DNA of 20,100 nt from positions 1 to 20,100 of IMG/VR virus record IMGVR_UViG_3300042398_000762. The stretch is one strand, 5' to 3'. Below the pieces are notes generated by a model, which was not told the origin of the DNA, made no database searches, and saw only the letters and a list, made by a program, of their open reading frames with translations. Positions 7,630 through 11,261 of this stretch are shown here, piece by piece; the stretch's first letter is position 1, and the number at the start of each line of letters is the position of its first letter. A program made the translations under genes and the position numbers. The DNA comes from a virus.

Positions 7630-7929
7630 TCAGTCTGCCGTGCGGCAGCGTGAACACATTCTATTACCCGGCCCGCTGCTGTCAAACATTATCTGACAGC
7701 GGAGGCACTTGCGCGGCGTGTAACCCTTGGCCTCGCGCTCTCGCGTGGGGCTTTTATGGTAGGGGCTGTACGCCCCGCGCTTGGCCCACCAGGTGGACAA
7801 GGTCTTGGCCGACACGCCCACGGTTCGGCTGATGGCCTCCCATGTCGTCCCCTTGCGCCGCTCATGCGCGATGAAATCGACATGGGCGGCGGCGATGCCT
7901 TGCGGCAGGCGGTTGTCAGGCTTTGGCAT
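7630..7929 (-). CDS. HTH plus zinc-ribbon protein
   Basis: The 99-residue protein combines a helix-turn-helix at about residues 29-49 (WEAISRTVGVSAKTLSTWW) with a C-terminal zinc ribbon, C75-x2-C78 and C92-x2-C95, in KCLRCQIMFDSSGPGNRMCS. This zinc-ribbon sequence is frequent in small phage and alphaproteobacterial proteins. The combination points to DNA binding, probably transcriptional control. Its start ATG at 7929 lies within the end of the preceding gene (14-bp overlap). There is a 16-bp gap to the next gene, which carries that gene's ribosome site. Confidence 0.82.
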   Translation of the reverse strand: MPKPDNRLPQGIAAAHVDFIAHERRKGTTWEAISRTVGVSAKTLSTWWAKRGAYSPYHKSPTREREAKGYTPRKCLRCQIMFDSSGPGNRMCSRCRTAD

Positions 7930-8110
7930 GGTGCGCCTTCCACAGTTTCTCGGCCTCGTCCAGTTGCTGGCCCAGCAGCGCCAAGGCGCGCTGGATGCGC
8001 CAATACTCTTCGGACCCCTCCCATGCCTGCTTCAGTAGTTCTTCATGGGTTTGAATGCTCGCCATGATAACGCGCAGCGACTTGAACGCTGGCGGGTTAG
8101 TCTTGATCAT
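7916..8110 (-). CDS. 64-residue helical hypothetical protein
   Basis: The protein starts at ATG 8110 with the ribosome site AAGGGA about 9 bases upstream. An internal Met at 8065 lacks any ribosome site, so I prefer 8110. The C-terminal 45 residues form an amphipathic helical region (EELLKQAWEGSEEYWRIQRA, then LLGQQLDEAEKLWKAHH), suggesting a small helical bundle or dimer. It overlaps the preceding membrane micropeptide gene and the following HTH/zinc-ribbon gene by 14 bp each. No known family. Confidence 0.7.
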   Translation of the reverse strand: MIKTNPPAFKSLRVIMASIQTHEELLKQAWEGSEEYWRIQRALALLGQQLDEAEKLWKAHHAKA

Positions 8111-8219
8111 CGTCTAGTTCCCTTGTTGCTGTCTCGATCCAATAGGCCAGCAGCGCCACCAGGCCACCGCCCAGCAGCAGGCCCACTATGGCCATGCGTA
8201 TCCAATCCAAAATTGTCAT
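8097..8219 (-). CDS. 40-residue single-pass membrane protein
   Basis: Read from ATG 8219, the frame gives 40 residues: MTILDWIRMA, then a glycine/leucine-rich membrane span at about residues 8-27 (MAIVGLLLGGGLVALLAYW), then a strongly acidic tail ending RELDDDQD. A GGGGA ribosome site stands 6 bases before the ATG, and the stop overlaps the next start by 14 bp. A longer frame on the same strand (8107-8292) covers part of this stretch. It reads as Gly/Pro-rich low-complexity sequence, and I take it as the shadow. Function unknown; the size and topology suit a host membrane-targeting micropeptide. Confidence 0.65.
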   Translation of the reverse strand: MTILDWIRMAIVGLLLGGGLVALLAYWIETATRELDDDQD

Positions 8220-8253
8220 TGCATCCCCGTGTGTCTGGGTGTATCATAATCTT

Positions 8254-8337
8254 GTGCGTGGGTGGCTTTCCCTCCCCGACAAGCCCACGCACCGCTGGCC
8301 GGGTCGAGCATCTGCCTCACGGCTCCCCGGCCAGCGG
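8254..8337 (-). other. Two tandem inverted repeats in an operon gap
   Basis: Arms GTGCGTGGG (8254-8262) and CCCACGCAC (8284-8292) are perfect 9-bp complements with a 21-nt spacer. Directly adjoining are CCGCTGGCCGGG (8292-8303) and CCCGGCCAGCGG (8326-8337), perfect 12-bp complements with a 22-nt spacer. The second spans the stop codon of the gene ending at 8317. Together they fill most of the 97-bp noncoding gap 8220-8316. There is no T run on either side, so this is not a classical terminator. Attenuation, RNA processing or a stable 3' end are possible roles. Confidence 0.7.
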
Positions 8338-8562
8338 CCCTTCCACAGGGCTTGGGTCGTAATTCCAGCCCGGCAGCTTGACCGTTACGGCGTAGTGGTC
8401 GCCGTCAAACGTCACCGCCTTGATCCGCGCCAGCCTGATGCCTGACCGCATACGAGGCTCCGCCCATTCAATACTGATTGAAACGGCTTCAGGTAGCGGT
8501 ATCTTGTCGCGCTCGGCCAGCCAGCGCGCGTATTGTATGGCCTTCTTTTCGTCGGCTTTCAT
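8317..8562 (-). CDS. 81-residue hypothetical protein
   Basis: I choose ATG 8562, which overlaps the stop of a tiny upstream ORF as ATGA and has a GAGGAAAA ribosome site. The protein starts MKADEKKAIQYARWLAERDK. It appears to have an N-terminal helix followed by beta strands (VSISIEWAEPRM, RIKAVTFDGDHYAVTVKL) and a Pro-rich end. A longer frame to 8634 begins MTRPRHANPN and is less likely. The stop lies inside the loop of a strong inverted repeat. No family is recognised. Confidence 0.72.
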   Translation of the reverse strand: MKADEKKAIQYARWLAERDKIPLPEAVSISIEWAEPRMRSGIRLARIKAVTFDGDHYAVTVKLPGWNYDPSPVEGPLAGEP

Positions 8563-8618
8563 CTGATGGTTTTCCTCGCGATGAGCAGGCAAAGCGCCCG
8601 CAGGATTAGGGTTAGCAT
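8559..8618 (-). CDS. Candidate 19-residue hydrophobic micropeptide
   Basis: ATG 8618 to TGA 8561-8559 encodes MLTLILRALCLLIARKTIR, a short hydrophobic and basic peptide. Its start overlaps the preceding stop (ATGCTAA). Its stop overlaps the next start as ATGA, filling exactly the space between two supported genes and matching the overlap pattern of the operon. A weak AAGG ribosome site stands about 10 bases upstream. It could equally be a coupling ORF that hands ribosomes from one gene to the next. No homology can be judged at this length. Confidence 0.4.
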   Translation of the reverse strand: MLTLILRALCLLIARKTIR

Positions 8619-8806
8619 GGCGCGGCCTTGTCACGCACTTCTTTCCCTGTTGCTTGTCGCAATGCTTCGCCCCATGTGACGTTGGAGTTTTCTGCCTTAA
8701 TTGCGGAAGCCCTCGCCGTTTCGGTTTCGCGGCGCTCTCGCTCGGCGTGCTTTTCTTTTTGTTGCATCATGCAGCCCCAGGCGGGGTTTATTTTGGAGTA
8801 GGCCAT
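8612..8806 (-). CDS. 64-residue charged hypothetical protein
   Basis: Starting at ATG 8806, three bases after the preceding stop and with AAGGA inside the end of that gene as ribosome site, the frame gives 64 residues. Residues 15-42 are extremely charged and probably one long helix (QQKEKHAERERRETETARAS). The C-terminal part (VTWGEALRQATGKEVRDKA) looks like a second short helix. A Cys-Met-Met stands near residue 12 and a Cys at the end. No family is recognised. Confidence 0.7.
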   Translation of the reverse strand: MAYSKINPAWGCMMQQKEKHAERERRETETARASAIKAENSNVTWGEALRQATGKEVRDKAAPC

Positions 8807-8809
8807 CAG

Positions 8810-8947
8810 TTAAAATTCCTTTTCTGTTTGCGCCAGCACGGCGCGCAGTATCTCCTCGGCATCCGCGCGGGTTGGCCATGGGATGCCATGGAAAGCGCCG
8901 CCGGGGGCGTTTACCAGATACCAAAATAGGCCAATTTTCTTCACCAT
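8810..8947 (-). CDS. 45-residue hypothetical protein
   Basis: Reading from ATG 8947 gives 45 residues, starting MVKKIGLFWYLVNAPGGAFH and ending with a helix (ADAEEILRAVLAQTEKEF) before TAA at 8812-8810. The start lies 7 bp inside the preceding gene. The ribosome site of the next gene (AAGGA) is in its last codons, matching the compact layout. An aromatic beta-hairpin followed by an Ala/Glu helix recalls small phage proteins that show a 'F.v...g..f....eA..i' arrangement. No function is known. Confidence 0.65.
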   Translation of the reverse strand: MVKKIGLFWYLVNAPGGAFHGIPWPTRADAEEILRAVLAQTEKEF

Positions 8948-9165
8948 TGGCTGCGGTCGCCCCTGTCTAGGGTAGGCCATTGATGCACCGCCGGACGCCC
9001 GGTTAGGGCGGGCATCTCAAACACGGCGCCGGGCTTCACGTCGCTGGTCAGGTCCCAATCATTGCGCCATAGGCGCACGGCCTCGGTGGGGCTGTGCGCT
9101 TCGACGACTAGGCTCATGTCGTCGCCGTTTTCGTCATCAGAATAGACTAGGTATATGCGCGTCAT
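8941..9165 (-). CDS. 74-residue hypothetical protein with VEAxSxxEA motif
   Basis: The protein starts at ATG 9165, overlapping the upstream stop as ATGA. It begins with a beta strand (TRIYLVYSDDENGDD), a second strand (MSLVVEAHS) and a helix (PTEAVRLWRNDW). The pattern 'strand - A.S..EA..LW' is common in small phage proteins of unknown role. The C-terminus is Pro/Trp-containing and polar. It overlaps the following gene by 7 bp. Confidence 0.75.
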   Translation of the reverse strand: MTRIYLVYSDDENGDDMSLVVEAHSPTEAVRLWRNDWDLTSDVKPGAVFEMPALTGRPAVHQWPTLDRGDRSQW

Positions 9166-9296
9166 GGCTTGGCTTCCTTGGCTTGCGTTGCCCCTTCGTC
9201 CAATATGCGCCGCACCTCGGCGCAGGCTTCAGCGTGGGTAGGCTCCCGCCCTAGTCGATCGGCTAGGGCTTCCCATATCGTCGGCTTGCGCGTCAT
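9162..9296 (-). CDS. 44-residue hypothetical protein
   Basis: The minus-strand ATG 9296 opens a frame of 44 residues (MTRKPTIWEALADRLGREPT at the front) ending at TGA 9164-9162. Both ends overlap neighbours as ATGA. The sequence WEALADRLGREPTHAEACAEVRRIL looks like a compact helix-turn-helix-like fold, and such short sequences could bind DNA or a host protein. That is only a suggestion from the helix pattern. No known family. Confidence 0.68.
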   Translation of the reverse strand: MTRKPTIWEALADRLGREPTHAEACAEVRRILDEGATQAKEAKP

Positions 9297-9598
9297 GCTG
9301 CGCCCCCTTTAGCCTTGGTGATAATGGCGCGGCATATGCCCTGAATGGTGGCGACAACGTCGTGGTCGTCGTCATCGCGCGATGATTCGGCCATGATATC
9401 TTGCAGCGCCGCAAGCATGTCTGGCGCGGCCGCGAGCAGCGCGGCATCTGCCGCGCGCTGCGCCAGCAAATCACGGCCCCTATCGGCCGCATACTGCGCC
9501 GCCTCGCGGCCGGGGTGGTCAAGCTTGGCAGGGCCAACGTGTAGGACGCCATAGGCGCCCTTACTGATAGCCCATGGGCCGGGAGTGTGTTGTGTCAT
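9293..9598 (-). CDS. Conserved phage protein of the 'HTPGPW ... AAPDML' type
   Basis: The 101-residue protein opens MTQHTPGPWAISKG and contains DAALLAAAPDMLAALQDIM (about residues 51-68). Both are hallmarks of a very widespread family of small phage proteins of unknown function. The middle residues 30-50 form a helix with several Ala/Arg. An aspartate-rich loop (SSRDDDDHD) precedes a C-terminal helix. The start at 9598 is the natural one for the family. The stop overlaps the next start as ATGA, and the upstream gene ends 3 bp earlier. Confidence 0.88.
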   Translation of the reverse strand: MTQHTPGPWAISKGAYGVLHVGPAKLDHPGREAAQYAADRGRDLLAQRAADAALLAAAPDMLAALQDIMAESSRDDDDHDVVATIQGICRAIITKAKGGAA

Positions 9599-9601
9599 GG
9601 C

Positions 9602-9823
9602 TTAGGCCTCTCGCATTGCAAGGCGAATAGTGGTCAGGTTGAACCGCCCGCCGTCTGGCGTGCGCTCTCCCGCGTAATCTTGCGCCATGGCGCGCGCCGC
9701 GCGGTCTTTGGTGTTGTGTTGCGTGATGTAGTCCAACATCGCGCGATACAGCCCCTCGTCATTGTGAAGCCACAAGCTGACATTCCACGCGTTCCATGAG
9801 CGATGGCCATTGTATTGCTTCAT
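9602..9823 (-). CDS. Small conserved phage protein ('NGHRSWNAWNVSLWLHNDEG' type)
   Basis: I choose ATG 9823, giving 73 residues and the N-terminus MKQYNGHRSWNAWNVSLWLH. This matches a common family of small phage proteins (I recall DUF7249) whose members begin this way and continue NDEGLY. A purine-rich AGAGGGAAACAGGG precedes the ATG. An in-frame ATG at 9850 with GAGG close by is an alternative. Family function is unknown. The gene is preceded by a 93-bp noncoding gap with three consecutive inverted repeats. Confidence 0.8.
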   Translation of the reverse strand: MKQYNGHRSWNAWNVSLWLHNDEGLYRAMLDYITQHNTKDRAARAMAQDYAGERTPDGGRFNLTTIRLAMREA

Positions 9824-9840
9824 TACCCTGTTTCCCTCTT

Positions 9841-9903
9841 GGTAGATCATCTACCTCACTCAAGCCCCGATTGGCTTGGAAGATGGCAGCATGTGCTGCC
9901 ATC
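9841..9903 (-). other. Three consecutive inverted repeats in an operon gap
   Basis: Within the gap 9824-9916 lie GGTAGAT-C-ATCTACC (9841-9855), CAAGCC/GGCTTG with a 6-nt loop (9861-9878), and GATGGCAGC/GCTGCCATC with loop ATGT (9882-9903). All arms are perfect. The first is an operator-like palindrome 18 bp upstream of a start codon. The last two could form hairpins in the transcript after the stop codon at 9917. There is no T run, so intrinsic termination is unlikely. Confidence 0.7.
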
Positions 9904-9916
9904 GCCCAAAACAACC

Positions 9917-10189
9917 CTACTGTAAAAGAATATGTGACGTCCATTCTGTAAAGCCCTCGCCATAGATTATTTTATCGCGCTCCCAATCCACGCTTGCCGC
10001 GCGCCAGCCAACAGGCAAGCCAAGCGCAGCAGCAGAGCGCGCGTTCATCACAAGCGCGGCATAGCCTGCCTGCATTAACTCATCTCGCTTGGCTTGTGCT
10101 TCTTCAAGCGTGAAACGCCCCAGCACGCGATGCCATTTGCATTGAAGCGTGCCTCCCGTGCGATAATCGACAATGTATGTTTGCGCCAT
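9917..10189 (-). CDS. 90-residue hypothetical protein with YRTGGT start
   Basis: The start at ATG 10189 has a strong ribosome site (GGGGAGGA, 8 bases away), so the upstream extension to 10252 is not used. The protein begins MAQTYIVDYRTGGTLQCKWH, then a strand and a helix with 'FTLEEAQAKRDELMQAGYAA'. This pattern is seen in small conserved phage proteins without known function. Two tryptophan-containing strands follow. A 25-residue membrane peptide gene lies immediately upstream, and its stop codon touches this gene's ribosome site. Confidence 0.78.
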   Translation of the reverse strand: MAQTYIVDYRTGGTLQCKWHRVLGRFTLEEAQAKRDELMQAGYAALVMNARSAAALGLPVGWRAASVDWERDKIIYGEGFTEWTSHILLQ

Positions 10190-10206
10190 GGTGTGATCCT
10201 CCCCGA

Positions 10207-10284
10207 TCAAAAAACTAAAAGCCAAACAAACAGCGCCAGAAAGAAAGCGCAAATTGCAGCGTCGTGCAATAGATTGTTTTGCAT
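10207..10284 (-). CDS. 25-residue membrane micropeptide
   Basis: ATG 10284 starts one base after the stop codon of the preceding gene and has GAGG six bases upstream. The frame encodes MQNNLLHDAA followed by an unbroken hydrophobic stretch (ICAFFLALFVWLLVF) to the last residue, then TGA. That is a single membrane span with a short polar N-terminus. The stop is directly followed by the strong ribosome site of the next gene, so it fits the operon exactly. Function unknown. Confidence 0.6.
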   Translation of the reverse strand: MQNNLLHDAAICAFFLALFVWLLVF

Positions 10285-10285
10285 A

Positions 10286-10489
10286 TTAAGCCTCGTCAAT
10301 CCAAACGAGGCGCCCTTGCGCGAAAGAGTAAAAGCCCGCGCTTTTTGGGCCGTTATCTTCGCGATATAGTTCGGCAATGCGCTTCCGCGCTTCCGTCTTG
10401 TTGCGCGCCGTAACGCTATAACTATTGCGGTATCCGTTCGGCATGATCAGATTAGCGCAAAACATTCTGTCATGTTGTTCGTAAGCCAT
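10286..10489 (-). CDS. 67-residue hypothetical protein, first gene of the minus operon
   Basis: The protein starts at ATG 10489 behind GGAGGGA. After a short strand (MFCANLIMPNGYRNSYSVTA) comes a helix with the NKTEARKRIAELYRE pattern, then a C-terminal strand pair (GFYSFAQGRLVWID). This strand-'A.NKTEA'-helix arrangement resembles other small proteins in this operon. As the promoter-proximal gene facing the divergent control region, it is probably expressed first and most strongly. No function is known. Confidence 0.75.
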   Translation of the reverse strand: MAYEQHDRMFCANLIMPNGYRNSYSVTARNKTEARKRIAELYREDNGPKSAGFYSFAQGRLVWIDEA

Positions 10490-10507
10490 TGCGGTATCCC
10501 TCCGAAA

Positions 10508-10553
10508 AATAGGTCATTGATTTGACCGATGCAGATTCTTTTACAGACCTATT
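10508..10553. promoter_or_regulatory. Nested inverted repeats upstream of the minus operon
   Basis: AATAGGTC (10508-10515) is matched by GACCTATT (10546-10553). Overlapping the left arm is GGTCA-ttgatt-TGACC (10512-10527). They sit 19-64 bp upstream of the first start codon of the minus operon, where a promoter and operator are expected. I could not identify convincing -35/-10 boxes, so the operator reading is tentative. Confidence 0.4.
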
Positions 10554-10810
10554 GTGGCAAGAATAAGGCAACCTAGAATGTATTACATGACATTTTAGTA
10601 ATGTTGGTGTAATTTTGCGGTAATCGAAAACGGAAAAAATAGGTGTTTTAGGTATGGTTTGAGGTTGCCTAGGCTATAGCCGTGCTACGCGGGGCTATGT
10701 AGTTAGATTTACAAGCTTTTTTCATTTTTCCTGGGCTTTCTAGGTATTACTATACTATTCACGTGCAGTCAGTAATATAATTAACATATGTAAAGTAGTA
10801 TAACCTATAG

Positions 10811-10825
10811 GATAGTTGTACTATC
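10811..10825. promoter_or_regulatory. Operator-like palindrome GATAGT-TGT-ACTATC
   Basis: Perfect 6-bp arms flank a 3-bp centre. The sequence immediately follows the palindrome CCTATAGG (10804-10811) and lies in AT-rich DNA. The form is typical of a dimeric repressor site, but no promoter is clearly attached to it. Confidence 0.35.
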
Positions 10826-10838
10826 TCACTTGGGGGCG

Positions 10839-10946
10839 ATGGAAAACGCATTGCCTAGATTACCTAGATTGCCTATCCGCGACCTATCGCTCCCCAAGCC
10901 CCGCGTATCCCGCCCCTTGCTCCACACTAAATTCTATTACGCATAG
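10839..10946 (+). other. Short ORF 1 with ALPRLPRLPI N-terminus (35 codons)
   Basis: ATG 10839 opens a frame starting MENALPRLPRLPIRDLSLPK and ending at TAG 10944-10946. The 9-nt repeats are in frame and encode LPR-LPR-LPI. A second ORF at 10984 begins in the same way. There is a G run just before the ATG (TTGGGGGCG) but no well-spaced ribosome site, so translation is uncertain. Confidence 0.3.
10848..10888 (+). repeat. 9-nt iteron cluster A
   Basis: Three contiguous 9-mers, TTGCCTAGA (10851-10859), TTACCTAGA (10860-10868) and TTGCCTATC (10869-10877), are followed by a degenerate fourth, CGACCTATC (10880-10888). Positions 10848-10877 match 10993-11022 at 25 of 30 bases. Single related units stand at 10569-10577 (CAACCTAGA), 10665-10673 (TTGCCTAGG) and, inverted, 10738-10746. 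Confidence 0.8.
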
Positions 10947-10992
10947 CGCTGGCAGATAGCTGCCGCGCCGTCGCGCTGGCGTGATGTTTTCG

Positions 10993-11022
10993 GCATTACC
11001 TAGATTGCCCATCTTGCCTATC
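10993..11022 (+). repeat. 9-nt iteron cluster B
   Basis: TTACCTAGA (10996-11004), TTGCCCATC (11005-11013) and TTGCCTATC (11014-11022) repeat with period 9 after GCA. The block is an imperfect copy of 10848-10877, and three of the five differences fall at third positions of the shared LPRLP reading frame. Confidence 0.8.
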
Positions 11023-11025
11023 GCG

Positions 11026-11080
11026 CTGCGCCCTGGTCTGCGCCCTGGTCTGCGCCCTAGTCTGCGCCCTGGTCTGCGCC
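11026..11080 (+). repeat. 12-nt tandem repeat, about 4.6 copies
   Basis: CTGCGCCCTGGT occurs at 11026, 11038 and 11062. A one-base variant CTGCGCCCTAGT is at 11050, and a partial copy CTGCGCC is at 11074. Units adjoin without spacers, so it is not a CRISPR. It directly follows the second 9-nt iteron cluster. Confidence 0.9.
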
Positions 11081-11106
11081 GCGCATGGCGACCGCCCAGC
11101 CATTAT

Positions 11107-11133
11107 GTTAATGATTTACTTTCAATCATTAAC
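11107..11133. promoter_or_regulatory. Perfect 10-bp AT-rich inverted repeat
   Basis: GTTAATGATT (11107-11116) and AATCATTAAC (11124-11133) are exact complements with a 7-nt spacer. It could be a repressor operator, a hairpin, or a packaging-related element upstream of terS. There is no T run on either side. Confidence 0.6.
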
Positions 11134-11161
11134 CATTGCTGAGGGCCGCGCGCCGAGAGCC

Positions 11162-11210
11162 GGGGGGCGGGGGGCCGGCGGGGGCCCCGTCCCGGTCACG
11201 GAGGGTCCGC
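11162..11210 (+). other. Extremely G-rich block upstream of terS
   Basis: The plus strand carries six G (11162-11167), C, six G (11169-11174), then GG, then five G (11180-11184) running into the palindrome GGGGCCCC (11181-11188), and a further GGAGGG near 11200. It contrasts with the AT-rich DNA on both sides. G-quadruplex or packaging-signal roles are possible but untested. Confidence 0.5.
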
Positions 11211-11227
11211 AAACAATTTTTTATTTT

Positions 11228-11255
11228 TTGCAAACCAAGCCAGCCATGCTATACA
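11228..11255 (+). promoter_or_regulatory. Sigma70-like promoter of the packaging/structural operon
   Basis: TTGCAA (11228-11233) and TATACA (11250-11255) are separated by 16 bp and lie downstream of a T-rich stretch. The predicted transcription start, seven bases after the -10 box, is position 11262, the A of the terS ATG. No ribosome site precedes that ATG. Confidence 0.5.
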
Positions 11256-11261
11256 AAATCT

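Larger units (their letters stand above)
10984..11142 (+). other. Short ORF 2 with ALPRLPILPI and LRPG repeats (52 codons)
   Basis: ATG 10984 opens a frame starting MFSALPRLPILPIALRPG. The 12-nt tandem repeat then encodes about four LRPG/LRPS units, and the frame ends at TGA 11140-11142. As in ORF 1, the ATG lies exactly 12 nt before the first 9-nt repeat, with GCA as the fourth codon. No ribosome site is visible, and the C-terminal part crosses a perfect inverted repeat. Confidence 0.3.
10490..11261. promoter_or_regulatory. Divergent control region with repeats, possible replication origin
   Basis: This 772-bp stretch separates the minus-strand accessory operon from the plus-strand packaging operon. 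It contains no gene of ordinary size. The left two-thirds is markedly AT-rich compared with the genes. It holds CTAG-containing 9-nt repeats, a 12-nt tandem repeat, many small palindromes (for example GGCTATAGCC at 10672-10681 and CCTATAGG at 10804-10811), a perfect 10-bp inverted repeat, and a G-rich block before terS. Divergent promoters must lie here. The mixture of AT-rich DNA and iteron-like repeats would also suit a replication origin, which is inference. Confidence 0.65.

Noticed and set aside
8107-8292. 61-residue minus-strand ORF (MRGLVGEGKPP...)
   Set aside because: It is Gly/Pro-rich low complexity, crosses an inverted repeat and lies in another frame of the better-supported 40-residue membrane protein.
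9759-9944. 61-residue minus-strand ORF with a possible membrane span and GAGGG before its ATG
   Set aside because: It overlaps two better-supported genes (28 bp and 65 bp) and runs through three perfect inverted repeats. The C-terminal half is the shadow of the conserved 9602-9823 gene. It is kept only as a remote possibility.
10848-11080. CRISPR array
   Set aside because: The repeat units are 9 and 12 nt and contiguous, with no unique spacers, and no cas genes are present; the nearby Cas4-like fold is a phage DUF2800 nuclease.
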